Notes under the pieces: generated by a model
Databases searched by the model: none
Told to the model about the DNA's origin: nothing
The model's input: only the letters and a program-made list of their open reading frames with translations
Made by a program: the position numbers and the translations under genes
Assembly: GCF_004217545.1 (NCBI RefSeq)
Contig: NZ_SHKY01000001.1
Coordinates: 744,001 to 808,000 of the forward strand
Direction of reading: 5' to 3'
Length of the DNA: 64,000 bases
DNA from: Krasilnikovia cinnamomea
GTDB lineage: Bacteria; Actinomycetota; Actinomycetes; Mycobacteriales; Micromonosporaceae
Shown: positions 9,283-21,707 of the stretch, one piece after another
Position numbering within the stretch: position 1 is the first letter of the stretch
How the letters are laid out: every line of letters begins with the position of its first letter

Positions 9283-10130
9283 GTGAGCACGGTCGGATAC
9301 GAGCTCAGCGAGATCCAGCGCGGGCGGATCGCCTACCGGCGACGGCAGACGGTCCGTTCGGTGCTGCTGGCCGCCGCCTCCACCGCGATCGTGGGCACCC
9401 TGCTCGCGGTCGCGGTCACCGGGGCGCCGGGCTGGGAACGGGTCAAGCAGTCCTTCTTCGACCCGCAGGTGGCCCGCGAAGCCCTGCCCGCCATCGGAGT
9501 GGGACTGTGGCTCAACGTACGGCTGCTGGCCGTCTGCGCGATCGCGTCGCTGGCGCTGGGGCTGCTCGTGGCGGTGCTGCGCACGCTGCGCGGGCCGGTG
9601 TTCTTCCCGGTCCGGGCGGTGGCCACGGGTTACACGTACGCGTTCCGCGGGCTGCCGCTGATCATCGTGCTGTACCTGTTCACCTTCGGGGTGCCGGGGC
9701 TGCGGCTGCAGGGCACGCCGAGCGTGCTGGTGCTGGGCGGGGCGGCGCTGGTCGTCACGTACGGGGCGTACCTGGCGGAGGTGTTCCGGGCGGGCATCGA
9801 GTCGGTGCATCCGAGCCAGCTGGCCGCGGCCCGGTCGCTGGGGCTCACGTACCGGCAGACGATGCGGTTCGTGGTGCTGCCGCAGGCAGTCCGCCGGGTG
9901 GCGCCGCCGCTGCTCAACGACACCGTGGCGCTGCAGAAGGACGTCGGCCTGGTGTCACTGGCCGGGCCGATCGACGCGGTGCGGGCGGCGCAGATCGCCA
10001 CCGCCGAGCACTTCAACTACACCCCGTACGTCGTGGCCGGGGTGCTGTTCGTGCTGCTGGCCCTGCCGCTGATCGTGGTGACCGACTGGGTGACGCTGCG
10101 GGCGGCCCGCCGCCAGTCCGGGGGTGCCTG

Positions 10131-10131
<1 letters not shown>
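9283..10131 (+). CDS. Amino-acid ABC transporter permease (HisM/GlnP type)
   Basis: 282 residues. A short cytoplasmic N-terminus precedes about five membrane helices (starting near 25, 72, 104, 141 and 250). The EAA loop that docks on the ATPase is visible around [20 protein letters not shown]. It starts at the GTG 9283, 28 bases after the binding-protein gene, and its TGA shares one base with the ATG of the ATPase gene (TGATG), so the two are translationally coupled. One permease gene suggests a homodimeric channel. Confidence 0.94.
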
Positions 10132-12643
<2,512 letters not shown>

Positions 12644-12654
<11 letters not shown>

Positions 12655-13246
12655 GGTGGCCTCCCAGCATCTTCTCGACATACTTCGCGATGACGTCGAC
12701 CTCGAGGTTCACCGGGTCACCGACGCCCTTCTGGCCCAGGACGGTGAGCTTCAGCGTGGTCGGGATGAGGCTGACGCTGAACGTGTCGTCCGTGACCTCG
12801 GTGACCGTCAGCGACACGCCGTCGACCGTGATGGAGCCCTTCTCCACCACGTACCGGGCCAGCTCGGCGGGCAGCGAGAAGCGCAGCACCTCCCACGCCT
12901 CGCCCGGCTCCCGCGACAGCAGCCGCGCCACCCCGTCGACGTGGCCCTGCACCAGGTGCCCGCCCAGGCGCGAGCCCAGGGTGGCGGCCCGCTCCAGGTT
13001 CACCGGGCTGCCTACGCGCAGCGCGGCCAGGGACGAGCGGTGCAACGTCTCGGCCATCACGTCGGCCGTGAACGCGCCGTCGGAGTTCTCCGTGACGGTG
13101 AGACAGACGCCGTTGACCGCGATGGAGTCGCCGTGGCGCGCGTCGGCGGTCACGAGCGGTCCGCGCACGGTGAGCACTGCCGAGTCGCCGTCGGCGCCGG
13201 CCAGCGCCACGACTTCCCCCAGTTCCTCGACGATGCCGGTGAACAT
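12644..13246 (-). CDS. ribE: Riboflavin synthase, alpha subunit
   Basis: 200 residues with the two expected tandem lumazine-binding repeats. It dismutates two lumazines to riboflavin and the pyrimidine dione. The N-terminus [13 protein letters not shown] is the family hallmark. Repeat 1 holds [13 protein letters not shown] and repeat 2 holds [16 protein letters not shown]. Its ATG shares one base with the ribD stop (TGATG), and its end overlaps ribBA. Usual length, nothing odd. Confidence 0.96.
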
Positions 13247-14301
13247 CAGGCCTCCTTGTGGCGCAGCGTTGCGGTGAAGCGCAGGTCGGAACCGACCTGC
13301 ACGACCTCGGTGAGTTCCAGGTCGATCGCCTCGGCGATCGTGGCGACGCCGGCGTCCACCAGTGCGGACAGTCCGGCGCCGAGCAGCTTCGGCGCGACGT
13401 AACCGATCACCCGGTCGACCAGCCCGGCGGACAGGAACGCGCCCGCCAGCGTCGGGCCGCCCTCCAGCAGCACGGCCCGCACACCCCGCGCGTACAGCGT
13501 GCTGAGCAGGGCCGACAGGTCGACCCGCCCGTCCGGGCCGGTGCCCAGCTCGGCCGCCGTGGCGATCCAGGTCGGCGCGGACGCGTCGCGGACCCGGGCG
13601 GTGGCCGGGGTGCGGCCCGCCGAGTCGACGACCACCCGCAGCGGCTGGGTGATCGCCAGGCTGCCGTCACGCAGGTCGCGCACGGTCAGCTGGGGGTCGT
13701 CCGCCAGCACCGTGCCCACCCCGACGACGATCGCGTCGACCGTGCTGCGCAGGGTGTGCACGTCCGTGCGGGCGGGCCCCGAGGTGATCCACTGGCTGGT
13801 GCCGTCCGCGGCCGCCGAGCGGCCGTCCAGGGTGGCGGCGAACTTCCAGGTCACGTACGGGCGGCCGCGGCGCACCGCGGTCAGCCACGCCACGTTGCCG
13901 GCCTCGGCCTCCGCCCGGCGCACCCCCAGCGCCACCTCGACGCCGGCCTCGCGCAGCGCGGCTGCTCCCCCGGCCGCGGCCGGATTGGGGTCGTCCACGG
14001 CGATGACCACGCGCCGGATGCCCGCGCCGACCAGCGCCTTCACGCACGGCCCCGTACGCCCGGTGTGGTTGCAGGGTTCCAGGGTGACCACCGCGGTGCC
14101 GCCGCGGGCGCGCTCGCCCGCCTGGGCCAGCGCCACAATCTCGGCGTGCGGGCCGCCCGCGTACGCGTGGAAGCCCTCGCCGACGACCTCGCCGTCCGCG
14201 CTGAGCAGCAGGCAGCCGACGACCGGGTTGGGGCTGGTCGTGCCGAGGCCGCGGGCGGCGAGCGCGATCGCGCGGCCCATGGCCTCGTCCTCGGTCACCA
14301 T
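13246..14301 (-). CDS. ribD: Riboflavin biosynthesis deaminase/reductase
   Basis: 351 residues, two domains. The N-terminal zinc deaminase (about 1-145) has HAEIVAL and VTLEPCNHTGRTGPC, the zinc His and two Cys. The C-terminal NADPH reductase (about 150-350) has VTWKFAATLDGRSAAADG and LLEGGPTLAGAFL. Together they convert the GTP-derived pyrimidine to the ribitylamino form. The ATG 14301 follows AAGGGA; that ribosome site is part of a hairpin (14308-14343) below an FMN riboswitch. First gene of ribD-ribE-ribBA-ribH. Confidence 0.96.
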   Translation of the reverse strand: MVTEDEAMGRAIALAARGLGTTSPNPVVGCLLLSADGEVVGEGFHAYAGGPHAEIVALAQAGERARGGTAVVTLEPCNHTGRTGPCVKALVGAGIRRVVIAVDDPNPAAAGGAAALREAGVEVALGVRRAEAEAGNVAWLTAVRRGRPYVTWKFAATLDGRSAAADGTSQWITSGPARTDVHTLRSTVDAIVVGVGTVLADDPQLTVRDLRDGSLAITQPLRVVVDSAGRTPATARVRDASAPTWIATAAELGTGPDGRVDLSALLSTLYARGVRAVLLEGGPTLAGAFLSAGLVDRVIGYVAPKLLGAGLSALVDAGVATIAEAIDLELTEVVQVGSDLRFTATLRHKEA

Positions 14302-14307
14302 CTGCGT

Positions 14308-14343
14308 CCCTTTCCGCACGGCGTGGTCACGCGCTGGAAAGGG
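14308..14343 (-). promoter_or_regulatory. Hairpin hiding the ribD ribosome binding site
   Basis: In the minus-strand RNA CCCTTTCC (14343-14336) can pair with GGAAAGGG (14315-14308), and the latter is the Shine-Dalgarno 6 bases before the ribD ATG. The loop is 20 bases. This is a translational expression platform for the FMN riboswitch. I see no terminator with a U-tract between the aptamer and ribD. Confidence 0.65.
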
Positions 14344-14433
14344 GATAGAACGCCGGGAACCGGACACGACGGGACGGCTGGACGCCGCCCGGCCGGGGTA
14401 CGCGACAGCGCACCCTCGTCCTGCTCCGCGCGC

Positions 14434-14612
14434 TGTCTCCCATCCGGACTGTCTGACCGGCCGGCATCATGTGCCGGTCGATCAACCGTCGGCCCCGGAT
14501 TCTCACCAGGTCCACCGGGCGTCGTGTGGTCGACGACCGGGTCGCGGGCTTACCTCAGACGGAAGGCCTGAAGATCACCGCCGGTTCGGAATTTCACCGA
14601 GTCCCGCCAGCG
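14434..14612 (-). ncRNA. FMN riboswitch (RFN element)
   Basis: The minus-strand sequence shows the conserved RFN blocks in order: GGTGAAATTCCGAACCGGCGGT (in two pieces near 14600-14579), AGCCCGCGA, GGTGAGAATCCGGGGCCGACGGT-like core, and the closing AGTCCGGATGGGAGA near 14447-14436. The large lower stem variable region is present. It lies about 130 bases upstream of ribD and should switch off the operon when FMN is abundant, probably by exposing or hiding the ribosome site. Confidence 0.93.
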
Positions 14613-14630
14613 CGTGGTGGGTCACCCATG

Positions 14631-14658
14631 AGTCTTGCACGCCGAACGCACATTGCAA
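14631..14658 (-). promoter_or_regulatory. Candidate promoter of the riboflavin operon
   Basis: On the minus strand TTGCAA (14658-14653) and AAGACT (14636-14631) are 16 bases apart, placing a start about 12 bases upstream of the FMN aptamer. It fits the vegetative sigma factor loosely (TTGACA/TANNNT), so this is tentative. Confidence 0.45.
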
Positions 14659-14676
14659 CCAGGCGAGCGACCCAGG

Positions 14677-15699
14677 TCACAGTCCCCGTTCGTCCTCGTC
14701 GTCCGAATCGGCGCGCCGCCGGTCGATCGCCACGTACGAGCCCGGCTGGCTCTTGGCCACCTTCTTCATCTCCGAGGCGACCGCCACCACCATCCGGGGA
14801 TCGGAGAGCCGACGCCCGTCCGCGGTGGCCTGCGCGACCCCGATGGACAGCGTGATCAGGGCGGCGCGCTGCTTGTTGCCGCGCCGGTCCGGCACCTCGA
14901 TGTAGCCGCGGCGGGCGTCTTCCGGGTCGTACAGCCGGTCCGCGGCCGCCTCGAAGTCGGTGACCGCGCGCTTGGTCAGCGGCAGCACCTGGTCGGGGGT
15001 GCAGATGAAGATGAAGTCGTCGCCGCCGATGTGCCCCAGGAAGATCGACGGGGGGTCGGACGCGGCGACCGCCCGGTGCAGGCTGCGGGCCAGCGCGGTG
15101 ATGAACTCGTCGCCGCGATCGAAGCCGTACACGTCGTTGACGCTCTTGAACCGGTCGATGTCGATGTAGCCGACCGCGTAGTCCGCGCCCGAGCGGATCC
15201 GGTCGGCGATCTCCCGGCGGACCCGCGCGTTGCCGGGCAGCCCGGTCAGCGGCGAGACCTCCCGGAACTCCTTGGTGCGCCGCAGCGTGGACGAGACCCG
15301 GGCGATCAGCTCGGCCGTGTCGAACGGCTTGATCAGGTAGTCGTCCACCCCCGCCGTGAGCCCGACGACCTTGTCCACGGTCATCCCGCGCGCCGTCAGC
15401 ATGATCACCGGCAGGGCGGAGGTGAGCGGTTCCGCGCGCAGCCGCCGGGTCAGCTCCACCCCGTCCATGTTCGGCATCATCCAGTCGACCACCGCCAGAT
15501 CGGGGCGGCGGCTCTCGACGACCTCCAGGGCCTCGCGGCCGTCGCGCGCCCGCACCACCTCGAAGCCGTGCAGTTCAAGGTTGAATGCCACGAATCCGGC
15601 GATGTCCTCGTCGTCGTCGACCACGAGGATGAGGTCGGGACGCTCCTCGGGCTCCAGGCCGGGCTCGTCCGCCGCGTGCCGGACTCCGCCGGTGGTCAC
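14677..15699 (-). CDS. Response regulator with C-terminal GGDEF-like domain
   Basis: 340 residues. Receiver domain about 22-140: acidic pocket VVDDDED, phospho-acceptor Asp in AVVDWMMPNMDG, and Lys in YLIKPFD. GGDEF domain about 155-335: YIDIDRFKSVNDVYGFDRGD is well kept, but the signature reads GGDDF instead of GGDEF and there is no RxxD inhibitory site before it. It may make c-di-GMP weakly, or only bind GTP or c-di-GMP. No kinase gene is adjacent. GTG 15699 is my start; a TTG at 15717 is possible. Lies between rpe and the riboflavin operon. Confidence 0.88.
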   Translation of the reverse strand: MTTGGVRHAADEPGLEPEERPDLILVVDDDEDIAGFVAFNLELHGFEVVRARDGREALEVVESRRPDLAVVDWMMPNMDGVELTRRLRAEPLTSALPVIMLTARGMTVDKVVGLTAGVDDYLIKPFDTAELIARVSSTLRRTKEFREVSPLTGLPGNARVRREIADRIRSGADYAVGYIDIDRFKSVNDVYGFDRGDEFITALARSLHRAVAASDPPSIFLGHIGGDDFIFICTPDQVLPLTKRAVTDFEAAADRLYDPEDARRGYIEVPDRRGNKQRAALITLSIGVAQATADGRRLSDPRMVVAVASEMKKVAKSQPGSYVAIDRRRADSDDEDERGL

Positions 15700-15727
15700 C
15701 GGACACCCGCTCGGCAACCGGGCCTGG

Positions 15728-16405
15728 TCACGGCGTCACCATCGCACGCTGCGCCAGGGCCCGCAGCTTGCGGACGGCCTCGGCCGGGTCGTCGGCGGCG
15801 TACACGGCCGTGCCCGCCACGAACGCGTCCGCCCCCGCCTCGGCGGCCTGCTCGATCGTGTCGGCCGCGATCCCGCCGTCGACCTCCAGCCGGATCTCCA
15901 GCCCCATCGCGCTGATCCGGCGGCGCACCGCGCGGACCTTGTCCAGCAGTTCCGGCATGAACTTCTGGCCACCGAACCCGGCCTTGATCGTCATCACCAG
16001 CAGGGTGTCCACATAGGGCAGAAGTTCCAGGTACGGCTCGATCGGCGTGTCCCGGTCGATCGCCAGGCCGGCCTTGGCGCCAGCCGCCCGCAACGTCTTG
16101 GCCAGCGCCACCGGGTCCTCGCACGCCTCCGCGTGGAACGTCACGTTGTGGGCGCCCGCCTCCGCGTACCCGGGCGCCCACCGGTCCGGGTCGGTGATCA
16201 TGAGGTGCACGTCGAACGGGATGCTGGTCGCCTTGCGCAGGCTTTGCACCACCGGCAGGCCGATCGACAGGTTCGGCACGAAATGGTTGTCCATGACGTC
16301 GACGTGCACCCAGTCAGCGGCGCCCTCGATCGCGTGCACCTCCTCGGCGAGGCGGGCGAAATCGGCGGCGAGGATGCTGGGCGCGATGATCGGCGAAGGC
16401 TCCAC
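15728..16405 (-). CDS. rpe: Ribulose-phosphate 3-epimerase
   Basis: 225 residues, the usual size. A TIM-barrel enzyme of the pentose phosphate pathway that interconverts ribulose 5-phosphate and xylulose 5-phosphate. Motifs: [12 protein letters not shown] at the start, metal ligands in [15 protein letters not shown] and FDVHLMI, a [10 protein letters not shown] segment with the phosphate-binding Gly, and the catalytic Asp in LEVDGGI. Ribulose 5-phosphate is also a riboflavin precursor, used by the RibB domain nearby. The GTG 16405 has no ribosome site but a -10 box 6 bases before it. Confidence 0.96.
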   Translation of the reverse strand: MEPSPIIAPSILAADFARLAEEVHAIEGAADWVHVDVMDNHFVPNLSIGLPVVQSLRKATSIPFDVHLMITDPDRWAPGYAEAGAHNVTFHAEACEDPVALAKTLRAAGAKAGLAIDRDTPIEPYLELLPYVDTLLVMTIKAGFGGQKFMPELLDKVRAVRRRISAMGLEIRLEVDGGIAADTIEQAAEAGADAFVAGTAVYAADDPAEAVRKLRALAQRAMVTP

Positions 16406-16411
16406 GGCTGA

Positions 16412-16417
16412 AGTGTA
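16412..16417 (-). promoter_or_regulatory. -10 box TACACT before rpe
   Basis: Read on the minus strand, TACACT is followed by 6 bases and the GTG of rpe, which has no Shine-Dalgarno. This fits a leaderless transcript. No clear -35 hexamer is visible. Confidence 0.5.
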
Positions 16418-16508
16418 TGACCCGACGGCGGAGCGGGGACTGCCGTCAGTGGCGGCCGCCCGCGATACTCGAAAACGCATCCGTGACCGTCGACGTGGGG
16501 AGGGACCG

Positions 16509-17378
16509 GTGCGACGGTGGTTCGCCGTGGCCGCGGTGGCGGTCGTGCTCGCCGCTGCGGGCTGCACCGCCGGCTCCGGCACGGACCGCGACCTCACCGG
16601 CAGCTGGTCGATGATCGGCCCGGCCGTCCCGTTCCGCCCGGCGTCCGGGGTCTGCCACGAGCACCTGCCGGCGGACGGGTCGTTGGAGACGTACCGGCCG
16701 GTGCCGTGCGCGGAGCTGCACCTGACGGAGACCTTCGCGATCCGTACGGCGCCGGACGCCCCCGTGCCGCCCACCCCGGGATCGGCGCAGGGCCGGGAGG
16801 CGTACGAGCAGTGCGCGCGGCGGGCCGACGCGTTTCTGGGCGGACCGTGGCGCGAGGCGCGGATCGGCGTCCGGGTGTTCTGGCCGTCGCGGGCGGGGTG
16901 GCGGGGCGGGGCGCGGTGGTACCGCTGCGACGTGACCGAGACGGACGCCGACGGGCTGGCCGACCGCAGTCGCAGCGGCAGCCTGGCCGGGGCGCTGCGC
17001 GGCGCGTCGCCGCTGCGGCTGGGCTGCTTCGAGCCGCGGGTCAGCGGCGAGACCGTACGGGCCATGGCCGCGGTGCCGTGCACGAAGCCGCACCGGGCCG
17101 AGTTCGTCGGCCTGTGGACCGCCCCGGAGGTCTCGTACGCCGCGCTGAACGCGGACCGCACCGACAGTGCCCGCGGCTGCCGCAGCGCGATCGCCCGGTA
17201 CACGGGGGTGCCCGACGACAACGAGGTGCAGTACCGCACCGGCTGGATCTCCTACCAGCCGAGCCGCGCGGAGTGGCAGTACGGCGAGCGCCGCGTGCGC
17301 TGCTTCCTGTGGTTCCGCGACCGCAAGCTCACCCGGTCGATGCGCGACGCGGGGCCGACTGCGCTGCCGGTGCGCTGA
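16509..17378 (+). CDS. Septum-formation-family lipoprotein
   Basis: 289 residues. A signal peptide with lipobox LAAAGC (Cys about 20) indicates an exported lipoprotein. The mature part has two copies of a Cys/His pattern, [11 protein letters not shown]...[14 protein letters not shown] and LGCFEP...[15 protein letters not shown], plus further Cys (CARRAD, CDVTE, GCRS, CFLWF) likely paired in disulfides. This resembles the actinobacterial Septum_form domain (PF13845-like), whose biochemical role is not established. GTG 16509 follows GGGGAGGG 4 bases upstream. Plus strand, monocistronic, divergent from rpe. Confidence 0.75.
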   Translation: MRRWFAVAAVAVVLAAAGCTAGSGTDRDLTGSWSMIGPAVPFRPASGVCHEHLPADGSLETYRPVPCAELHLTETFAIRTAPDAPVPPTPGSAQGREAYEQCARRADAFLGGPWREARIGVRVFWPSRAGWRGGARWYRCDVTETDADGLADRSRSGSLAGALRGASPLRLGCFEPRVSGETVRAMAAVPCTKPHRAEFVGLWTAPEVSYAALNADRTDSARGCRSAIARYTGVPDDNEVQYRTGWISYQPSRAEWQYGERRVRCFLWFRDRKLTRSMRDAGPTALPVR

Positions 17379-17464
17379 GCGGCTGAACCGCGCCCGAAAT
17401 CCACCCTGCCACCTCAGACCTGACGTACGTTACGGGCGCGATGTCCTAATTTGCGGGAGGACCC

Positions 17465-18685
17465 TTGCGCGCCTTTCGAGCCCTGCTCTCGTGGTCGTCG
17501 ACGCTGGTTGTCACCTGCGCCCTGACCGCCGCCGCCAGCCCCGCCGCCGCCAGCCCCGCCGCCGCCAGCCCCGCCGCCGCCAGCCCCGCCGCCGCCTCGC
17601 CGGCCGCCGCCGACTGGACCCACCCGGGATACGGCCCGGGTGACACCTACTTCAACCCGCGCGAGTCGGTCATCAACCCGCGCAGCATCGACGGTGTCGC
17701 GTTCCGCTGGTCGACCGGGCTGCCGGCGGCGCCCGGGCCGTCCTGCTCCGAGGCCACCCCACCGCTGGTGGCGGCCGGCCGCCTGTTCGTCGCCGATGAG
17801 ACCGGCATCGGCGCCTACCGCGCCGCCACCGGCCGGCTGATCTGGCATCACACCTGGGCCAGCCCCGGCGATTTCCGGACCCCCCACCTGGCGGTGTCGG
17901 GCGGGCTCCTGCTGGCCGGCGTCAGCGGGTGCCGGTCGTTCGAGGATCCGGGTGGACGGATCATGGCCCTCGACGCCGCGACCGGCCGGGAGAGATGGCA
18001 CGTCGACGACGGCGGCCCGGTCGCGTCCCTGCTCGTGGACCGGGGCGTCGTGGTGGCCGACGGCGTGTCCGACGCCTTCCCGGCGCGGGTCCGGGCCCTG
18101 CGCGTCAGCGACGGCAAGCGGCGGTGGGTCCTGCCCGGCTACCTGTCGGGGGTCTCCGCCAACGGTCGGCTGCTCGTGCACCGCGCGTACGGCGACGGCG
18201 TCGCGGCCGTCTCCGTCACCACCGGCCGGAGGCTGTGGAGCAAGCCGACCGGAACCCGGATCGAGGCGGCCACGCCGGCGGGGAACCGTTTCTACGTGAC
18301 CGACCGGTCCCACCTGATCTGCCTGAAGGCGTCGAACGGGTCCGTGGTGTGGCGCGTGCCCGCCCTGGACGCCTGGATCGGCGCGGACGACCGGCGCGTC
18401 TACCGCTCGGTCTCCAACGGCGTCGAGGCGCTGGACGCCCGCAACGGGCGCCGGCTCTGGGGAGCCGACTTCGAGGGGGACGCGGGCCAGCCGGTGGCCG
18501 CCGGTGGGCTGGTGTACACGAGCGTGGACGCCGGGGAACCGCTGGGCGTCCTCAATGCCGCGACCGGCGCGGTCGCGTCGTCCGGCACCCAGTTCCACCA
18601 GCTCGACGAGCGCTACGTCGTCGTGTCCGGCGGCCGGCTGTACCTGACCCGCCGCAACTCGCTCGAGGCGTACACCCCTAGCTAG
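17465..18685 (+). CDS. Secreted PQQ-like beta-propeller protein
   Basis: 406 residues, TTG start at 17465 behind GGGAGG. A signal peptide (about 1-30) is followed by an SPAAA repeat linker (about 25-49) and a propeller of seven or so blades, each ending in a pattern such as ATGRLIWHH, ATGRERWHV, SDGKRRWVL, TTGRRLWSK, SNGSVVWRV and RNGRRLWGA. Such repeats are shared by PQQ dehydrogenases and BamB-like scaffolds. The catalytic residues of a quinoprotein are not recognisable, so it may be a binding or scaffold protein outside the cell. It converges on rsmB with an 8-base gap. Confidence 0.85.
   Translation: MRAFRALLSWSSTLVVTCALTAAASPAAASPAAASPAAASPAAASPAAADWTHPGYGPGDTYFNPRESVINPRSIDGVAFRWSTGLPAAPGPSCSEATPPLVAAGRLFVADETGIGAYRAATGRLIWHHTWASPGDFRTPHLAVSGGLLLAGVSGCRSFEDPGGRIMALDAATGRERWHVDDGGPVASLLVDRGVVVADGVSDAFPARVRALRVSDGKRRWVLPGYLSGVSANGRLLVHRAYGDGVAAVSVTTGRRLWSKPTGTRIEAATPAGNRFYVTDRSHLICLKASNGSVVWRVPALDAWIGADDRRVYRSVSNGVEALDARNGRRLWGADFEGDAGQPVAAGGLVYTSVDAGEPLGVLNAATGAVASSGTQFHQLDERYVVVSGGRLYLTRRNSLEAYTPS
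17537..17596 (+). repeat. Tandem 15-base repeat coding for SPAAA
   Basis: Four identical copies of AGCCCCGCCGCCGCC in a row, with degenerate partial copies on both sides (SPAAA and SPAAAD). It lies just after the signal peptide of the propeller protein. The unit is a multiple of 3, so copy-number change would lengthen or shorten the linker without breaking the frame. Confidence 0.9.
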
Positions 18686-18693
18686 CAGGGCGG

Positions 18694-20178
18694 TCAGCTC
18701 GTGCGGCGCAGCACCGCCAGGAACATCGCGTCCGTGCCGTGCCGGTGCGGCCACAGCTGCACCGTCGGGCCGTCGCCCAGGCCGGGCATGCCCGGCGGCA
18801 GCAGCGGGCGGGCGTCCACGAAGTCGACCTCGACGCCGGAACGGCGCGCCCCCTCGGTGACGGTCACCTGGGTCTCCACCATGTGCGGCGAGCACGTCAC
18901 GTACGCCACGACCCCGCCCGGCCGGACCGCGCGCAGCGCCGCCACGAGCAGCTCGCGCTGCAGGCGGGTCAGCGGCGGCAGGTCGGCGGGCTGGCGCCGC
19001 CAGCGCGCCTCGGGGCGGCGGCGCAGCGAACCCAGCCCGGTGCACGGCGCGTCCACCAGCACCCGGTCGAAGCCCTCCTCGGGCAGGTCCGGGTCGCGCC
19101 CGACCGTACGGCCGTCCGTGGGGAGCACGGTCACCGGCAGGCCCGTGGTGGCCTGATCCACCAGGCGCGCCCGGTGCTCGGCCACCTCGACCGCGGTGAC
19201 CTCGGCGCCGCGCAGCGCCGCGATCGACCCGATCAGCCCGGTCTTGCCGCCCGGGCCCGCGCACAGGTCCAGCCAGCGGGTGTCCGAACCCTCCACCGGC
19301 GCGGCCAGCAGCGCGGCGGCGACGAGCTGGGAACCCTCGTCCTGCACGTGCGCGCGGCCCTGCCGGATCGAGGCGAGATCGCCCGGCGCGCCGCCGTCGA
19401 GATACACCGCGTACGGGGAGAACGCGGCGGGCACGCCGCCGGACTCGTCCGCGAGGTCCACGGGGTCGATCCGGCCCGGCCGGGCGCACAGGTGCACCGC
19501 GGGGGGCTGGTTGTCCTCGATGAGCAGCCGCACGGTGTCCTCGAGGTCGCCACCGAGCGCCTCCAGGAACGCCCGCACGATCCACTGCGGGTGGTGGTGC
19601 ACCACCGCGAGGTGCGCGACCGGGTCGTCGTCGTAGGCCGGGGCCACCTGCTCCAGCCACGTGTCCAGGTCCTTGCTCGCGATCTCGCGCATTACCGCGT
19701 TGGCGAACCCGGACGCCCCGGGCGCCACCGAGCGGACCAGATCGACCGTCTGGTTGACCGCGGCGTGCGCCGGCACCCGGGTGTGCAGCAGCTGGTACGC
19801 GCCCAGCCGCAGCGCGTCGCGGGCGGGCGGGTCGATGCGGGACACGTCCCGCCCCGCGGCCGCCGCGATGATCAGATCCAGGGTGCCGACCGCGCGCAGG
19901 GTGCCGTACGTCAGCTCGGTCGCGAACGCCGCGTCCCGGCCGTGCAGCCCCATGTCGCGCAGGATCTCGGAGAGCACCAGGTTCGCGTACGCGTCGTCGC
20001 GGTGCACCGCCGCGACCGCCTCGTACGCCGCCTGCCGGGCCGGGTCCGACGGGGGCCGCCCGCCGCGCGGAGCCCGCCCGGAGCGGGCGTCGCGGTCCTG
20101 TCCCCGACCCTGGCCGGGGCCGCCGGAGCGACGGGGACGGCCGGAGCCGTGCGGGCGGTCGGCGCGATGATCCGTCAC
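18694..20178 (-). CDS. rsmB: 16S rRNA (cytosine-5)-methyltransferase RsmB
   Basis: 494 residues. A Gly/Arg-rich N-terminal extension of about 50 residues is followed by the NusB-like RNA-binding domain (about 50-180) and the SAM methyltransferase domain with [14 protein letters not shown] (SAM loop), [18 protein letters not shown] and the catalytic Cys in [14 protein letters not shown]. In E. coli it methylates C967 of 16S rRNA. GTG 20178 overlaps the fmt stop by 4 bases (GTGA), which fixes the start; a much longer open frame upstream is a shadow of fmt. Confidence 0.95.
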   Translation of the reverse strand: MTDHRADRPHGSGRPRRSGGPGQGRGQDRDARSGRAPRGGRPPSDPARQAAYEAVAAVHRDDAYANLVLSEILRDMGLHGRDAAFATELTYGTLRAVGTLDLIIAAAAGRDVSRIDPPARDALRLGAYQLLHTRVPAHAAVNQTVDLVRSVAPGASGFANAVMREIASKDLDTWLEQVAPAYDDDPVAHLAVVHHHPQWIVRAFLEALGGDLEDTVRLLIEDNQPPAVHLCARPGRIDPVDLADESGGVPAAFSPYAVYLDGGAPGDLASIRQGRAHVQDEGSQLVAAALLAAPVEGSDTRWLDLCAGPGGKTGLIGSIAALRGAEVTAVEVAEHRARLVDQATTGLPVTVLPTDGRTVGRDPDLPEEGFDRVLVDAPCTGLGSLRRRPEARWRRQPADLPPLTRLQRELLVAALRAVRPGGVVAYVTCSPHMVETQVTVTEGARRSGVEVDFVDARPLLPPGMPGLGDGPTVQLWPHRHGTDAMFLAVLRRTS

Positions 20179-21101
20179 GCGAAGCTCTCCCCGGCCGTGA
20201 GGCGCAGCCCGCGCGCCCAGTCCACCGCCGCCATGGCCCGCTTGCCCGCCGCCCGGACCTCGCCCAGGGCGACCGGGGTGGTCGCGGTGCCCGCCAGCAC
20301 CTGGGTCCGCTCGACCCGCAGCTCGCCGGGGGCCAGCGTCGGCGCGTTGGCGACCGGGTGGACCGGGCCCAGCTTGAGCCGGTCCCCGCGCAGCGTCGTC
20401 CAGGCACCGGGCGCCGGGGTGCAGGCACGGATGCGCCGGTCCACCGCGAACGCCGGGTCGTCCCAGCGCACCTGGGCGTCCTCCACGGTCAGCTTGGGCG
20501 CCAGCGAGACGCCGTCGGCCGGTTGCGGATGGGCGCGGGCGGTGCCCGCGTCCATCGCGTCCAGGACGGCCACCAGCAGCTCCGCGCCCGACACGGCGAG
20601 GCGTTCCAGCAGGTCGCCGGAGGTGTCCCCGGGGCGGATCTCGTCGGTGAGGGTGCCGTACACCGGGCCGGTGTCCAGGCCCTCCTCCAGTTCGAACACG
20701 CTGGCGCCGGTCACCTCGTCGCCGTGCAGGACGGCGTGCTGCACGGGCGCGGCGCCGCGCCACGCGGGCAGCAGCGAGAAGTGCAGGTTCACCCAGCCGC
20801 GCTTCGGGATCTCCAGGGCGGCCGGGGGCACCAGGGCGCCGTACGCGACCACCGGCACGCAGTCCGGGGCGAGGGCGCGCAGCCGCTCCAGGAACTCGGG
20901 CTCGCGCGGGCGCTGCGGGGTGAGCACCTCGATGCCGCGCTCGTCGGCCCACGCCCCGGCGGGCGAGCGGACCAGCTTGCGCCCGCGCCCGGCGGGGGCG
21001 TCCGGGCGGGTGACGACCGCCAGCAACTCGTGGCCGGACGCGGCGATGGCGTCCAGCGAGGGCACGGCGACGGCCGGGGTACCGGCGAAGATCAGGCGCA
21101 T
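20175..21101 (-). CDS. fmt: Methionyl-tRNA formyltransferase
   Basis: 308 residues, normal length. Formylates initiator Met-tRNA with 10-formyl-tetrahydrofolate. The N-terminal formyltransferase domain has [19 protein letters not shown], the folate region [15 protein letters not shown] with the catalytic Asn/His set, and [12 protein letters not shown]. The C-terminal OB-like tRNA-binding domain begins near 205. It lies 2 bases downstream of def, the enzyme that removes the formyl group again; the pairing is universal in bacteria. Confidence 0.97.
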   Translation of the reverse strand: MRLIFAGTPAVAVPSLDAIAASGHELLAVVTRPDAPAGRGRKLVRSPAGAWADERGIEVLTPQRPREPEFLERLRALAPDCVPVVAYGALVPPAALEIPKRGWVNLHFSLLPAWRGAAPVQHAVLHGDEVTGASVFELEEGLDTGPVYGTLTDEIRPGDTSGDLLERLAVSGAELLVAVLDAMDAGTARAHPQPADGVSLAPKLTVEDAQVRWDDPAFAVDRRIRACTPAPGAWTTLRGDRLKLGPVHPVANAPTLAPGELRVERTQVLAGTATTPVALGEVRAAGKRAMAAVDWARGLRLTAGESFA

Positions 21102-21103
21102 AC

Positions 21104-21673
21104 TCACCGCCCCAGGCCCAGGTTCAGGCCGAACAGGCCGCGCCCGTGCGGACTCTGCTTGACGGTCGGCGGGGCGCCGTCGTCGTACCACTCGGCGGCC
21201 CGGATCTGCTTCATGGCCTCCTTGCGGCCCGCCGGGTCGAGGCGGTCGATGAACAGCACGCCGTCGAGGTGGTCCGTCTCGTGTTGCACGCAGCGGGCCA
21301 TCAGACCCGTGCCGACCAGCTGGATCGGGTCGCCGTGCTCGGTGAAGCCGCGGGCCACCACGTTCTGGCGGCGCTTGGTGTCCAGGTAGACGCCGGGGAT
21401 GGACAGGCAACCCTCCGGGCCGTCCTGCTCCTCGTCGTCCGGGAAGTCCAGCACCGGGTTGATGATGTGACCCACCACGTCGTCCACGTCGAACGCGAAC
21501 ACCCGCAGGCCGACGCCGAGCTGCGGGGCGGCCAGCCCGGCACCGCCCTCGTCCCGCATGGTCTCGATCAGGTCGGCGACGAGCTTGCGCAGCTCGGCGT
21601 CGAAATCCACGACGGGCTCGGCCGGGGTGCGCAGCACCGGGTCGCCGAACAGACGGATGGGCTGGACGGTCAC
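21104..21673 (-). CDS. def: Peptide deformylase
   Basis: 189 residues, type I metalloenzyme that removes the N-formyl group from nascent proteins. All three motifs are intact: [19 protein letters not shown] (Cys metal ligand) and the HETDHLDG zinc/iron site. I chose GTG 21673, with GGGAG about 9 bases upstream, over a TTG at 21682. It is coupled with fmt. The C-terminal tail of about 25 residues ending in FGLNLGLGR is longer than in E. coli but common in actinobacteria. Confidence 0.96.
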   Translation of the reverse strand: MTVQPIRLFGDPVLRTPAEPVVDFDAELRKLVADLIETMRDEGGAGLAAPQLGVGLRVFAFDVDDVVGHIINPVLDFPDDEEQDGPEGCLSIPGVYLDTKRRQNVVARGFTEHGDPIQLVGTGLMARCVQHETDHLDGVLFIDRLDPAGRKEAMKQIRAAEWYDDGAPPTVKQSPHGRGLFGLNLGLGR

Positions 21674-21707
21674 GCGGTGCAACTCCCTACGGGTACGGAC
21701 GATCGCC

